A DNA stretch of 11,265 bases from Larix sibirica (GCA_004151065.3 NWUY0300069675.1:7031-18295), one strand, 5' to 3'. Shown: positions 1 through 9,590, counted from the stretch's first letter. Program-made: numbers and translations. Notes: generated by a model from the sequence alone, not told the origin.

Positions 1-6
1 CCTATT

Positions 7-492
7 TTATCTAACAAAGGATGCAGAGCATTCAATAACGCCTTCAACAATAGGATTTGAATCTGCATCGTGACCATGGAATGTTTTCTTGGAAATTTGG
101 TTCATAGATTCATTATGACAGGGTGTGGCCTTATTTTCTATTCTCAGAACAGATTCACATAGGCATCTTTTAGAAGTGAGATCATTTATTGTCGCCATAA
201 TAGATAGAGGGAAATTTTCTACGGAAATTTGTAACAATATATATTCAAGAAGCTCTTTCTGCGGGAACCTTGGTCTTCTTTCCATAGTAACATGCAAAAA
301 TTTAAGTGTGGGGGAGATGGAATGGTTATAACAACATATGATCCAACCCCTCACACATCCATGAGGATCTAAATGAATATTATTTATAGCAGCATGCACA
401 AATGGTTTATTTTTCATGTTTAAACAATTTTTCAATACTTTGTTTGTATTTGTTTTAACATGTATTTTTGTACCAGCTATGAGGGAATACAA
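7..492 (-). other. Unrecognised reverse-strand open frame (161 codons)
   Basis: This reverse-strand frame has no internal stop for about 160 codons, which is long for DNA this AT-rich. It opens at a TTG, and the first ATG lies some 25 codons in (protein start MKNKPFVHAA). The predicted protein is Asn-, Ser- and Cys-rich and mixed in charge. I see no signal peptide, clear membrane segment, zinc-binding spacing or family motif. Nothing nearby looks like a partner gene, and the frame is not related to the transposon on the right. It may be an exon of a host gene, a decayed transposon fragment or chance. I do not recognise it and assign no function. Confidence 0.2.
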
Positions 493-2165
493 AAGTCAAA
501 AGATATTCATATCCACATGATATCCTCTGATATAAGGAACTGTGTATCAGAACTTTGTAAACAATAACAACTAAAATTTCATGTAGCACCCTATTCCTAT
601 AGCAACCTCTTATGTTTCTATAGCATCCTGTTTGAAGGACATTTTTTGAATGGTGATTGTAATCAGGTGATGCCGAATGAAGGGATTTTGGGACATGGAT
701 TATGTGCTCCTTATGATTGTTTAAGCAATATATCAATGGATTTTCTAGGATATGCATAATGAAGGTGGTACGGGTATATCTTTGAGGCCAACTTTTCTAT
801 AATTTTCATGCAGCAGACTCTGTTCCTGCAACAACTGCAACTCAAGTTCCTGATCCTGCAGCAACATAATTTCTAGTTTCCAACATTTTATTTGAGTTCA
901 TTTCAGCAGACTTCTCTTTGTCATGCAGCCAAGATTTCATTATTTGTTTCCCAGGGAACTAGACATTCAAAGAAGGTAAGGTTGGGTAAGAAAGATCTAA
1001 TTTCTAGTGATTTTAAATGAAAATTCATCCACATGAGCTTTCGAAGTTGCTACTTTATGTCATCCTTCCTATATTCCATATTATTTCCTTCTTCACTCCA
1101 TTTCCATTGTTAACTTTTCATAAAATTTGAAGAACCTGAGGTAAAACATATATTTCCTATTCAATGGTCATTTTGTTAAGATTTAGATATTGTGACAGTA
1201 GTTTTTTTATTGTGTTGCAATGCTTTGTTTTGACACATTTTCCTTCCATTATAACAACAATTTGTTGACCTTGAGTTGTGTTGTTCGTGTATGATTCTAG
1301 AAAAAGGCTAGCGATTTAGATCCATTCTCCCTGCCTTCCTTGCTCTTGCAGTTGATAATTAGGATTATTTCCTTCGCATAGAAAATGTACTATCCACTAC
1401 TTGACAAAAGAAATTCTGTTGGCTCTCTCTTGTGCCTTGGTCAAGATATTTCGTTGTAGCACAAATTTTGTTCGATAGTTGGGATACATTTCCCATTCAC
1501 TGTTGTGGTTTTTTGAACTCCTGAACTTCTGCGCTATCAAATTGGCATTTCAAACCTCTACATTCTACTTGCATATACAGTCTTTATGTGCATACAAAGT
1601 TGGAAGAATTCTTCTTGGTTGGGGTTGAGGAATGGCTTCAGTATTACTTTTTGTCCACCCCTTGCAATTTGACCTTCAAATTATATAGGAAGACCTGCAC
1701 GATTTCTAATTCTGTCTATATTAGTTGTGGAGGCTATTTCTAAATAGCTTTTCCATTGGTGGCTTGCAAAGGCTAGTTGTAGAAAATATTTATGAGTAAG
1801 TTGTTGCTATTTTTTGTCATGGTCCATTTTCATGTTTAGTTCTTCTATGTTATCACTAGATGTAGAATCATAGATTTCTAGAGACCTTCCTCCGGCCCTA
1901 TGTTGTAGCTTGCATGGTAACTAGTATTCTACTCTAGGTTATAGATCATGGGTCTAGTTTATCAACACTGCTTGTCGGAGATTTCTAAAATGTTATCTGT
2001 TGGCTTGTTTTCCAATTTCCTATGGTTCTTGTCCTTGTGGTCTGCTTTTTTTTCCTTCAAGAATGAATTCGTCGTTATCCTATCTGGATATGTTGTATTT
2101 ACGATTAGATTTGTTGCAATCATCGTAGCATTGTTGTTCTTTTCTATATATCTTCCATACTGGAT
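493..2165. other. AT-rich non-coding stretch
   Basis: No supported gene. The plus strand is rich in T and in pyrimidine tracts, and stops are dense in all frames. A short forward frame at 786-869 ends in an Ala/Thr/Pro-rich run (VPATTATQVPDPAAT then stop) but is only 28 codons. A forward frame at 1948-2169 encodes 73 mostly hydrophobic residues, as expected from T-rich DNA, with no recognisable motif. A reverse frame at 455-757 likewise has no motif. The stretch could be intergenic or intronic. Confidence 0.5.
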
Positions 2166-2315
2166 ATGAAGCTATTATTGCGAAGAAGTGATCCCGATTT
2201 TGATAGACTTGGTTGGGGGACTTGGCCTATCTTCTGCATTGACATGGATTCAAATGCTGGAGCAATTAATGTGTTCATGGCATCTAATAACATGTCGATG
2301 CAAATTTTAAAATGA
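2166..2315 (+). other. Small unrecognised ATG-started frame (49 codons)
   Basis: This short forward frame starts with ATG (protein start MKLLLRRSDP) and runs to TGA. Its middle part is more protein-like than the hydrophobic or low-complexity frames around it: it contains a Gly-Trp-Gly-Thr-Trp cluster and several Asp, Asn and Met residues. A longer reverse-strand frame (2144-2512) overlaps it, and at most one of the two can be real. I recognise no family. It could be an eroded fragment of a mobile element or host exon, or chance. Confidence 0.12.
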
Positions 2316-2682
2316 CATAGAGTAAGTGTAAGCATAAAGCATAGATCATTTGCTATGCTCCTATGCATGATAAAGATGGTGAGCACATGCAGCACCCCTG
2401 GCCAACAAACCAAATACATATTATTTGTTGTTCCACTTTTGGTGCTTGTTTTATTTATCCATGGGATACATAATGGGATTATAAAATTTAGGCTTGCACT
2501 GACATTAGCCATGTTAGATTCCTTGTCACCTGAATTAGAAAAGTGTTAGTTAAGGTGAACATTCTTATGGAACTTATTCATTGAACATTGTCACAGTAGT
2601 CAATATAATCAGATACTAACAACTTACATACCACTTATCAATTTTGAAGCTAGCAAATCCTACTTCAAATACATTTTCTATT
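2316..2682. other. Non-coding stretch
   Basis: No supported gene. A 64-codon forward frame (2355-2549) and the 122-codon reverse frame (2144-2512) cover each other. Neither shows a motif I recognise. Confidence 0.4.
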
Positions 2683-3096
2683 TTAATACATATTAGGCCT
2701 AGGATAGAGACATGATAAATAAAATAGATCTACAAAGTAGTTTATGATAATATTTGAATTGTAGCTTGTTTTCATTGCTAGCACCAAAATTTTGAATAGC
2801 GCTCCCTCTGACACCATCCATGCTACTATAGCTATTCCCAATGAAGAGATCCTTATTCTGTATGTTTCGATTGTGGTTGTTTTTTTCCTTTTCCTTCGTC
2901 CATGCCATGGAAATAGCATTGGTAAATCCTCCTCGATTTGCTCCCTAGAACTTTGCTTCCAAGTTATTTTTTGGTATTCTGTTACACAACAATTTCTAGC
3001 TCTTGTGAGAATTGTCACTAGAATGTTGTCCTCAAAAGATAGTTGAACCTGCTCCAAGAAAATATTCGGATGATAAAATGCTGACAAATTACTCAA
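2683..3096 (-). other. Unrecognised reverse-strand open frame (137 codons)
   Basis: This reverse-strand frame is uninterrupted for 137 codons. The predicted protein has a basic patch (HGRRKRKKTTT) followed by a hydrophobic stretch, and it matches no family that I know. Within it, the reverse complement of 2801-2816 begins TGGTGTCAGAGG. That is 10 of 12 identical to the initiator-tRNA-Met primer-binding consensus of many plant LTR retrotransposons (TGGTATCAGAGC). I see no flanking long terminal repeat or gag/pol motif, so a retroelement leader is only a possibility. The alternative is a chance open frame. Confidence 0.15.
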
Positions 3097-3732
3097 ATTA
3101 TTTGAAAAAAGAAATAACTAAGTCCAAATAGTAGAGAATAGGAAAAGAGTAATGATAGTAAAACAAAGTTAAAACAAGCAAGGCATCAAACAATGTATAG
3201 ATATTGGGTCTGAAAACCAAATGCAATCAGGGAAAAACCTCAAGTGGAAATTGGAGACCTGTATCTATTTGAAAGATAAATTGGAGCTTAAGATACGATA
3301 TAGTTTAAATTCAATATTAAAAAACAATTAATCCATCTGATTTGGGCCTAGGTTTCTGGATAAGCGTAAACTGATTTAAAAGACACATGCTTACTGGCCT
3401 GTTTTCAATCGACTTGTTCGACATTAGGTGTATTGAAAATGTGTAACATACATTGCCTTATTCAAGACAATCATCATAACACAAACAAAACCCATAGACA
3501 ATGTCTATTTATTGTGCCTACGTCTCTTTGGAGGGAGTGGTTGCCATCCAATTTCGCGATGGGTTTTCTTAGAAATATTTGGGTTTCATTAATGGCCTTG
3601 ATTTAGCTAACAATTTCAAGAAATGGAGGAAAACGTTATCCCCTTGTAGTCAGCATAGCAATTCTCCATAACCATTCTACCTTCCAACAAGGAATTTTCC
3701 TTTTTTCAGGTTTTCCAACCCACGACTTTCAG
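3097..3732. other. Non-coding stretch with an A-rich block
   Basis: No gene is visible. The plus strand is purine-rich, mainly A, from about 3100 to 3330, then returns to T-rich sequence. This local strand-composition switch may mark an inserted fragment, but I found no terminal repeats or target-site duplication to define one. Confidence 0.45.
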
Positions 3733-3847
3733 TTGCTTTGTCATATGAAATATTAGAAAATGCAACATCGAAATTATGCATAGATGGTTTGCTTTGTCAT
3801 ATGAAATATTAGAAAATGCAACATCGAAATTATGCATAGATGGTTTG
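3733..3847. repeat. Perfect 56-bp tandem duplication (about two copies)
   Basis: Positions 3735-3790 and 3791-3846 are identical over all 56 bases, and the identity extends two bases to the left and one to the right. Each unit starts GCTTTGTCATATGAAATATT and ends ATAGATGGTTT. There is no third copy. The unit carries no long open frame or obvious hairpin. Complete identity in otherwise decayed DNA points to a recent duplication by slippage or unequal exchange, or to an assembly artefact. Confidence 0.97.
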
Positions 3848-5114
3848 TCTATGAAACAACATTCCTTTCTTTTTTCCTCGCACTATGTAGTAAAAGAATC
3901 TTCATTATTGTTTTCTATCTAGACGTGTGCGCTATTGATGCCTCACTGCCACCCTCTCTATAGTTGCAGTTTCCTCGGCATGTTTACTTAGATTTTGAAT
4001 GCTATGACATTCATGTGAAGAGAAACAAATTCCCTTCTTGGAAATCCTCTCCTTATTAGTTGCAATGTAAATAAAATAAATACAAAGTTCTTTTTTTCCC
4101 CTGTAGATTTCCTTTTATATAGCCGGAAAAGATTTTCCTCCCTGGCTTTCCGTCATATGTTCTTCAAATTGCAATAGCGATATTTCGCTATAATTAGAGC
4201 TTCAACCACTTGGATGATTACATGGAATTGTCACTTTTGCTCTTCATCCTATTCATTGACCTTTCCAAAACAACAACAAAAAACCTTTGCAGCTTTTGAA
4301 CATTTCCTTCTTCATTGTCAAAACTTTTTCCCTTCATAACAAGAGAAGCAATTTTCGTTCTTACTTATGTTTTTAGGTATATGTAATTCATGCTAGTTCC
4401 TTGACGCGACAATGACTATGTTATGTTCATGTGCTTTGATGGTGATACCACCTTTGCAATGGTTGTAAGGAATGTGCTTCCACTTGCTTCAAAATGGGAG
4501 AGCTTTCTCCATTTCTCATCTTCAGTTAGAAATAAAATACAAACCAGACCCATTACAATGTTTGCTCCTCTGTCGTGAAGGTTGTGTAGTTCACTTTTGT
4601 TAACTCCATTATCTATTTATTTATTATTTTTTTTGTTTCCTTTTGTCCTTGTGTCTTTCTAGTCCAAGGGAAAACAGTGGCTTCCCAAGGTCTTTGGCTA
4701 GTATGCTACCTCCACATTGTGCAAAGACCTGCTCTTCAATCTTGCAAATACTTTTGGATAATGTATGGGATCAAACAAGTTAACCTTTCTAGCTTGAAAT
4801 ATCATTATCTACATAATTTTTCATCTTCCCCTTTCAATTGACAAGTGAAGCAGATTACATGACCTGAAATAGCTATTGCATTCCTACTTTGCTAGGAGCA
4901 CTGCATTTGTAAGTTACAAAGATATGTTCTTGGGAAAAACAAACAAAGCAAAACTAGTAATACATTTCTCTTTAGGAATATTGATCACCAGTGTTATAAA
5001 AAGTGCTTCCTTCTTTTTGTTTCTCTCTTTTTTCTCGATTGTTTGTTCAAGTTGCAACATAGAATTTTGATTGAGCTCCTTAGACACTTCAATTGTTAAT
5101 TTACATTCTTTTAA
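3848..5114. other. T-rich non-coding stretch left of the transposon
   Basis: No supported gene. There are several T/C tracts, for example near 4080-4100 and 4615-4650. A 64-codon forward frame (4876-5070) is hydrophobic and Ser/Phe-rich with no motif. The 5' terminus of the Helentron-like element should lie here or further left, but I could not identify a terminal signature. Just past this stretch, 5121-5135 reads as T-rich sequence ending TTGTTGCAG. That resembles a 3' splice acceptor entering the OTU frame, which is open from 5115; it is suggestive only. Confidence 0.4.
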
Positions 5115-5770
5115 TCTGGTCGATTTTTTGTTGCAGATACATTTTCACAAAGTTCAGTGCAATCCCCCATTTCTTGTCGCTTAGGATTCCCCTTTTGGAC
5201 TTGGGAGAGGAGAAAAATACAAGACGAAGGGGAAAACCACACAAACCCTTACATCAAATACATGCTTCTTCCTCCAATTAGACATGTCCCTTTTGAAGAT
5301 ATTGATGTTGCATTGTCTAAGAACCATTTTTTTCAACTTAGAAACTTCCAATATCACATAGGGGATTGCCTCTTCGATGCATTGTCCTTGGCTCAAGGCC
5401 ATCATGATGCATTTGCTTCACTACACACATATCTATCAATTGAAATCCTTTTTGACTTGCATGGAATATAAAATGTTGACCTATACCTTGATCGGATGTC
5501 CCAATCTACTTCGCAACCCAATGAGGAAAATACATATCGATTGTGGGGTGATATATTATGCATAAAATGGTTTGCGAATTGGATGAATGTACCAGTTGAT
5601 GTTTGGTCATCCACCCGGAAAAATAAATACCTTCATTTCAACTCCAGGCAACTAGGGTATTGCTACAATATTATTTTCCATGATCGTACACTAGCTTCTG
5701 GACACTTTGAACCTTTGTTGTCATATGGGTCGATAGAAAGAATCCATTTTGGTTCCATTCAAATTTCCCA
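5115..5770 (+). pseudogene. OTU-like cysteine protease domain 1 of the Helentron protein
   Basis: OTU domains are papain-fold cysteine proteases, in many cases deubiquitinases. In Helentrons the role of the OTU domain is not established. The nucleophile motif is GDCLFDAL with Cys at 5367-5369. The C-terminal histidine motif is GHFEPLL with His at 5703-5705, about 112 codons later and within the usual OTU spacing. The residue three before the Cys, usually Asp in OTU proteins, is Ile here. Between the two motifs a Trp/Ile-rich core (LWGDILCIKWFANWMNVPVDVW in part) fits the OTU fold. A single TAA at 5469-5471 breaks the frame, which otherwise stays open from 5115 to 5912. The first in-frame ATG is at 5262. 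Beyond about 5770 the sense reading moves to another frame. Confidence 0.82.
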
Positions 5771-5773
5771 AAT

Positions 5774-6337
5774 ATTCAAATGCTCCATTGTATTGATTTG
5801 CAACTTGAAAGTTCAAATTTTATGGAGGTCTTGTAACAACAAGGTTTCAACGTATTTGTTGCACTTGAAGGCAACTTCCATGACTCATTATTCGATTCTA
5901 TCTGCAAATTGACACAATGTTTTGACACTATAAGTCTTCAAAAAGATATTGTCCAGTCGTTTTGCAATTCCATGGCCTCAAACGATACTGGAGCAACTAA
6001 ATTATTTCACACGTATCTTCATAAATACATCATAAAAGGAAAACAACTTGCTTCTGTTTGGGAGACATTTATAGTTTAATTGGCAGAGCCATCCTGTTTT
6101 GGGTATGTTCAAGTGAACCACTTTGTTCTACAATAGCTATGTGAGTTGTTGGACATTAACATATTCTTATGGGAAACCAAAGTGCAAGGAATATTGACAC
6201 AATTTTATTCAACAAACAACCCAACTACAAATTTTTATCTCCTACACCATGAACTAGATACAACCCATTCACATTTCCAACCATTGGTGGAGACAAATTT
6301 CAGAAACACTTTTCGAAGTGGAATAATTTATATGTAA
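5774..6337 (+). pseudogene. Second OTU-like domain, nucleophile position Ser
   Basis: This segment follows domain 1 directly in a shifted frame and repeats its plan. A near-copy of the nucleophile motif reads HDSLFDSI, with Ser (5885-5887) where Cys is expected. A core resembling the first copy follows (LCELLDINIFLWETK). It closes with the histidine motif HSHFQPL, His at 6272-6274, about 128 codons after the Ser. In-frame stops lie at 5834, 6077, 6134 and 6335. I infer a tandem OTU-fold duplication whose second copy had lost, or never had, protease activity. Cys to Ser here needs either one base change or two, depending on the ancestral codon, so decay and an ancient substitution are both possible. 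The alternative is a different alpha/beta domain that only resembles OTU. The similarity to domain 1 at both ends makes a second OTU-like unit more likely. Confidence 0.62.
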
Positions 6338-6900
6338 ACAACTTCCTCTCTTGGGACGATGGTGAATAGAAATGAGCAATTGCAACACACAACAAAACAC
6401 AATTGTTGTGAAAAGTACAACATAGAAACACTTTGCACTGAATCAACAAAGCACAATGAGACTAGGTCAAGGAAACATCTTGAATAGTTCATACAATAGA
6501 TAAAAAACATAGCACAACAGAAAATACAAATAACAAGACAAATGAAATTGAGAACATGGAATGAATTTGCAATATGAGAATCAACAAAGGACACCAAACA
6601 ATTTGCGATTGTTGAAGGAAACCATACACCGAGAGGCTTTCAAAAATTTGTCAAGACGAGAAGAGAGCTAACATTGAGAAAAAAAATCATTGCGGACTTG
6701 AAGACTATCGAAGATACTCCTACCCATCCATGCTCTTGTTGTAAATATTTGCATTTCAAAAAAGATATTTGAAATGTTAATGATAAAACTGTATTGGCAT
6801 TCAAAAGTTTGTAAAAGGGCAATGACCAACCCCAAAATCTATTGACCCATCAAATTTGCAACTTTTGCAAGAAAAAGCATTTCCAATGCAAAGCTGTTGC
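6338..6900 (+). pseudogene. Charged linker and paired CxxC zinc-ribbon-like segment
   Basis: The frame of the second OTU-like domain continues after its stop. The first part is low-complexity and rich in Thr, Lys, Asn, Gln and Glu, broken by stops at 6485, 6497 and 6575. A CSCC motif (6731-6742) and a CNFC motif (6857-6868) follow, separated by about 38 codons that contain stops at 6770 and 6812. Paired CxxC motifs just before the DUF6570-like region occur in Helitron proteins and would suit a zinc ribbon. Metal binding is inferred from spacing alone. Confidence 0.5.
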
Positions 6901-7319
6901 TTTATGCATTGCCCATTTCCATCCGTCGTAACCTTCCAATTTCACATGTGGTTATGTCAACTCCTCTTGAAGAGCGCTTGGTATCGCCTAGAAATTCCTT
7001 TGCGCAAATATGACAACTTGGTTATAGACGAGCACAAGTAGGTCTAATCGAAACAATCATCAATGTCCCTGTAGATTTGGATAAAGGACAAGTGGCTTTG
7101 CCTAAAAGTATAGATTATGCTCTCACAATTGCAGTTGTGTTGAAACGTAAATTTCAATTCAAAAATGCATTCTTATCTGGTAATGTGCGGCACAAGTTTA
7201 TCATGACAACATTAAGAGATTTGAGCGATACTGAACTTTACAAACTTGAAGGAGTAATTGTTAATTAAAAATGGGAAGAGATGTTTCACAACTTGGTTGA
7301 ACAAGAGGCTAGTGCGTAG
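6882..7319 (+). pseudogene. DUF6570-like domain of the Helentron protein
   Basis: The reading returns to the frame of OTU domain 1 somewhere in 6880-6962. The segment carries the pattern I associate with DUF6570 in Helitron-type proteins. LEERLVSPRNSFAQI begins near 6966. A TGA at 7011 stands where an aromatic residue would be expected. QLGYRRAQVGLI and then INVPVDL follow, and the segment ends in an LPKS...LKRK...NVR...LSDTELYKLEG series up to a TAA at 7266. A further stop lies at 7317. The function of this domain is unknown. It usually sits immediately before the Rep region, as it does here. Confidence 0.68.
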
Positions 7320-8147
7320 GGGTCAATAAATGAAGCAACCAGTGAAGATAGTGCCATTCCGTGTGAGTTTGAGCTGGAACTTGTTTTAGAAACATTGGTT
7401 CATGGATATGGAGAAACCAATCTACTAAATGATTTAGCCAACAAAATCATAGAACTAGCACCTTCTGAGAATTTTCATCCGCTTGGAATTTTCCAAGATA
7501 GATACTCTGGAGAGTAAAATTTCCCGAATTTGTTCTATGGATTTAACCACCCCCCTGGTATTTACAATCGCCATCGCTACCGCCAAATAACCAAGTGGGA
7601 ACTCCAACACGAAAGCACAAACTTTGAAGCACATCCAACAAATCTTTTCTTTAAAACAATAAAAGTTATTATTAAACAAATTTTAGGAACTTGTTGGATA
7701 TCAATATGCATAGGAGAATTACAAGGAAAGAAACTACTTGCCAAGGATGCCAAATCGCAAGTGAAAGAAACTATCTTGACAAAATTTAAAATCGCCTATT
7801 GCATATTGCACATTGAAAGTTGTCTATTTAGATGCTATGAAAAAAATATGTTTGCAATGATTCGTCAATTATGCCCACCAACTTTCTTTGTAAGCTTTAC
7901 AAGTGTTGAGAATCTATGGTCACCTTTATGCAATGCGTTTCTTGCCCTCAAGGAGAGACATCCTCAAAGTCTAGCATATATCAATGTAGAAAAATATGTT
8001 GATTCATTGATAAGAAAACATATGGTGGTTTGTGGTCGTTGTTATAGATAGAAAATAAAAGCATTGAAATCTTTGATATTTAAAAACAACAGTTTCTTTG
8101 ATGAGGTTTAAGAATTTTTCTTCACAACTGATTTCCAACAAAGAGGA
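7320..8147 (+). pseudogene. Helitron N-terminal region and first part of the Rep nuclease
   Basis: The frame continues from the DUF6570-like domain. The first 65 codons lead into a Helitron-specific entry sequence, PLGIFQDRYSGE, then TAA at 7515, then NFPNLFYG. Next comes a basic helical segment and the Helitron_like_N region with PPTFFVSFTS at 7875-7904, which is the conserved Rep motif upstream of the HUH site. The segment continues to FQQRG (8133-8147), which normally runs straight into the HUH histidines. Stops at 8049 and 8109 fall in otherwise Helitron-like text (KALKSLIFKNNSFFDEV between them). Rep initiates rolling-circle transposition by nicking the element ends. This copy cannot be expressed as one protein. 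Confidence 0.88.
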
Positions 8148-8545
8148 ATGAGCATGAGCAAGGGATTTTGTGGGTCAAAAATGCACGAATATATGGAACA
8201 AGCAATAACACTAAGATAACATTTTTTTTCAATCGATATATTTCAACAGATTTAGCATTGCTCAAAGATGCCTTTCTGAAATTTTATACACATCGACACA
8301 CAAGGACATGCAGGAAACACTCACGTTCTACACATAGATTTAATTTCCCCTTGCCTCCTATTGACATTACAACAATTCTAGAGCCCCTTGAAGATAATTC
8401 AAATGACTTGATTGAAAAATTGAAGCAAATATTTTCCCTCCTTGAATCTACAGAGTTCCCAAATAAAATGTTGTTTCAAACATTCTTGGATGGATTACAA
8501 CTTAATAGGGATGAATACAACATTCTCTTTCGTTGTCATATCAAT
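8147..8545 (+). pseudogene. Rep nuclease, HUH-motif segment
   Basis: One missing base at about 8147 shifts the frame just after FQQRG. The HUH motif follows as NEHEQGILWVKNA. The first His (8153-8155) is kept, but the second metal-binding position (8159-8161) is CAA, Gln, in place of His. The rest of the segment keeps typical Rep text, including YISTD, HRHTRTCRK, FNFPLPP and LQLNRDEYN. The frame is then open to a stop ending at 8563, but the sense reading leaves it near 8540. HUH histidines coordinate the divalent metal that activates the scissile phosphate, so the His-to-Gln change should disable nicking even without the frameshifts. Confidence 0.87.
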
Positions 8546-8915
8546 GCCCTACCTTGCTGCTGAAGATAGATCCTTCATACATTTGGATCAATGCATTTGC
8601 AAAAGGTGTTCTGGATTTGTGGGAAGCAAATACCGATGCACAATTCATATTGGATGCATATGCTACAGCAACATATGTAAGCTCTTACATCACCAAGATA
8701 GACTGTCCAATGACCCTTGCATTCAATAAAATCAAAGAATACACTCTCTTTGACAATGCAGGAAATATTGAAACAACACATAGGCTTAGGAACACCTTGT
8801 TGAACATGCAACAAATGTTCATTAGACAAGCAGTTCATGTTGTCCTTTCTTTGCCACTACATTCATCTTCTAGGAAGACAATTTTCATTAATACTATACC
8901 AGATGATAAAAAAAA
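8540..8915 (+). pseudogene. Rep nuclease, catalytic tyrosine segment
   Basis: The reading moves one frame again and continues with PSYIWINAFAKGVLDLWEA and the region leading to the active-site tyrosines. The Y2 motif YVSSYITK is intact, with Tyr at 8674-8676 and 8686-8688 and Lys at 8695-8697. Two tyrosines three residues apart, followed by a Lys, are the catalytic signature of Helitron Rep. The segment goes on through LLNMQQMFIRQAVHVVLSLP, also typical of the family. It ends in a run of eight A (8908-8915), where the frame changes. There is no stop inside the segment, so it is the best preserved part of Rep. Confidence 0.9.
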
Positions 8916-9185
8916 TTCATCCTAAAGATACCATCATTGCTACAAAACAAACCTGATGAATCTGAAGACATAATTTTTCCATCTATTGTGGACAAGTACA
9001 TTGCACGCCCCCCCAAAAGAAATTGAGGATGTTTCTTTAGCAGAGTATGCATATTGTTACAGTTGCATTGAGACAAGAACAATAAAGAGAAGTAGACCTT
9101 GTATCATCCTATACATCCGATACAACAAAGAAAAGGATCCAGAGAACTACACTCAAGAAAATATGCTCCTCTTTGTTGCACACAG
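8916..9185 (+). pseudogene. Rep-to-helicase connector, first part
   Basis: After the A run the sense frame reads LKIPSLLQNKPDESEDIIFP and continues to VDKYIARPP. A second frame change in a run of seven C (9008-9014) then leads to EDVSLAEYAYCYS, IKRSRP and YNKEKDPENYTQENMLLFVA. In Helitron proteins this connector lies between the Rep tyrosines and the helicase and carries a short Asp/Glu-rich stretch and an 'ENY...LLLF' sequence. Both frame changes lie in homopolymers, so they may be replication-slippage scars or sequencing or assembly errors. Confidence 0.75.
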
Positions 9186-9590
9186 ATGATTACAATTTGT
9201 TGAAAAGTGGTTTTAAAACATGGGTTGAGGCATACCTAAGCCTGAAAGAAGAAATCTCTCATATCGAGGAGATGTTCACTCCTACTACAACCAAAAAGTT
9301 GGGTGACATTGACATTGAACTTGAAAATGCTGAATTGCAACTTCGTGAGACAATAGAGCCTAGTGACTTGAACAAGCGACCAACAACTGCACTTGCCTTA
9401 GAACAATATGATATCCGGTTTGATTTACAATGCAGTAAATCATGTTATATGTCACAAAACAAACCTTCTTTCAACTTGGGGGAAAATCCATATCTTATGG
9501 ATATGAATCAATGCCATGCAATATGTCGAGACTTAAACAAGGAACAACAATCAATTGTAAAAGAAATTGTTGCCAGGGAAAAAACGATCC
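9180..9590 (+). pseudogene. Rep-to-helicase connector and helicase N-terminal motif
   Basis: A frame change near 9180 leads into a 148-codon uninterrupted stretch. It has a Trp-Val-Glu-Ala-Tyr entry (TWVEAYLSLKEEI), a probably helical acidic segment (about 9290-9360), and then LNKEQQSIVKEIV at about 9532-9570. The last matches the Gln-containing opening motif of Pif1-family helicases, just upstream of Walker A. The frame then drifts to a stop ending at 9616, while the sense reading changes frame close to 9585, in or near an A run. Confidence 0.8.

Noticed and set aside
786-869. Short forward frame with an Ala/Thr/Pro-rich tail
   Set aside because: It has only 28 codons, no start, and near-repeated CCTGCAACAAC/CCTGCAGCAAC units that explain the composition. 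Too little for a gene or exon call.
1948-2169. Forward 73-codon hydrophobic frame resembling a membrane protein
   Set aside because: T-rich DNA gives Phe/Leu/Ile/Val-rich frames by default. There is no charged-loop pattern or homologue that I recognise.
2801-2816. LTR retrotransposon primer-binding site as a firm feature
   Set aside because: Two mismatches in twelve and no flanking terminal repeat found; kept only as a low-interest observation.
1-5114. CRISPR array, tRNA or rRNA gene
   Set aside because: I saw no regularly spaced repeats beyond the single 56-bp duplication and no tRNA or rRNA signature by eye.
6328-6597. Reverse-strand 89-codon frame, Cys/Phe-rich and membrane-like
   Set aside because: It is the antisense of the OTU-like tail and charged linker. 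The hydrophobic look comes from reading A-rich sense DNA backwards.
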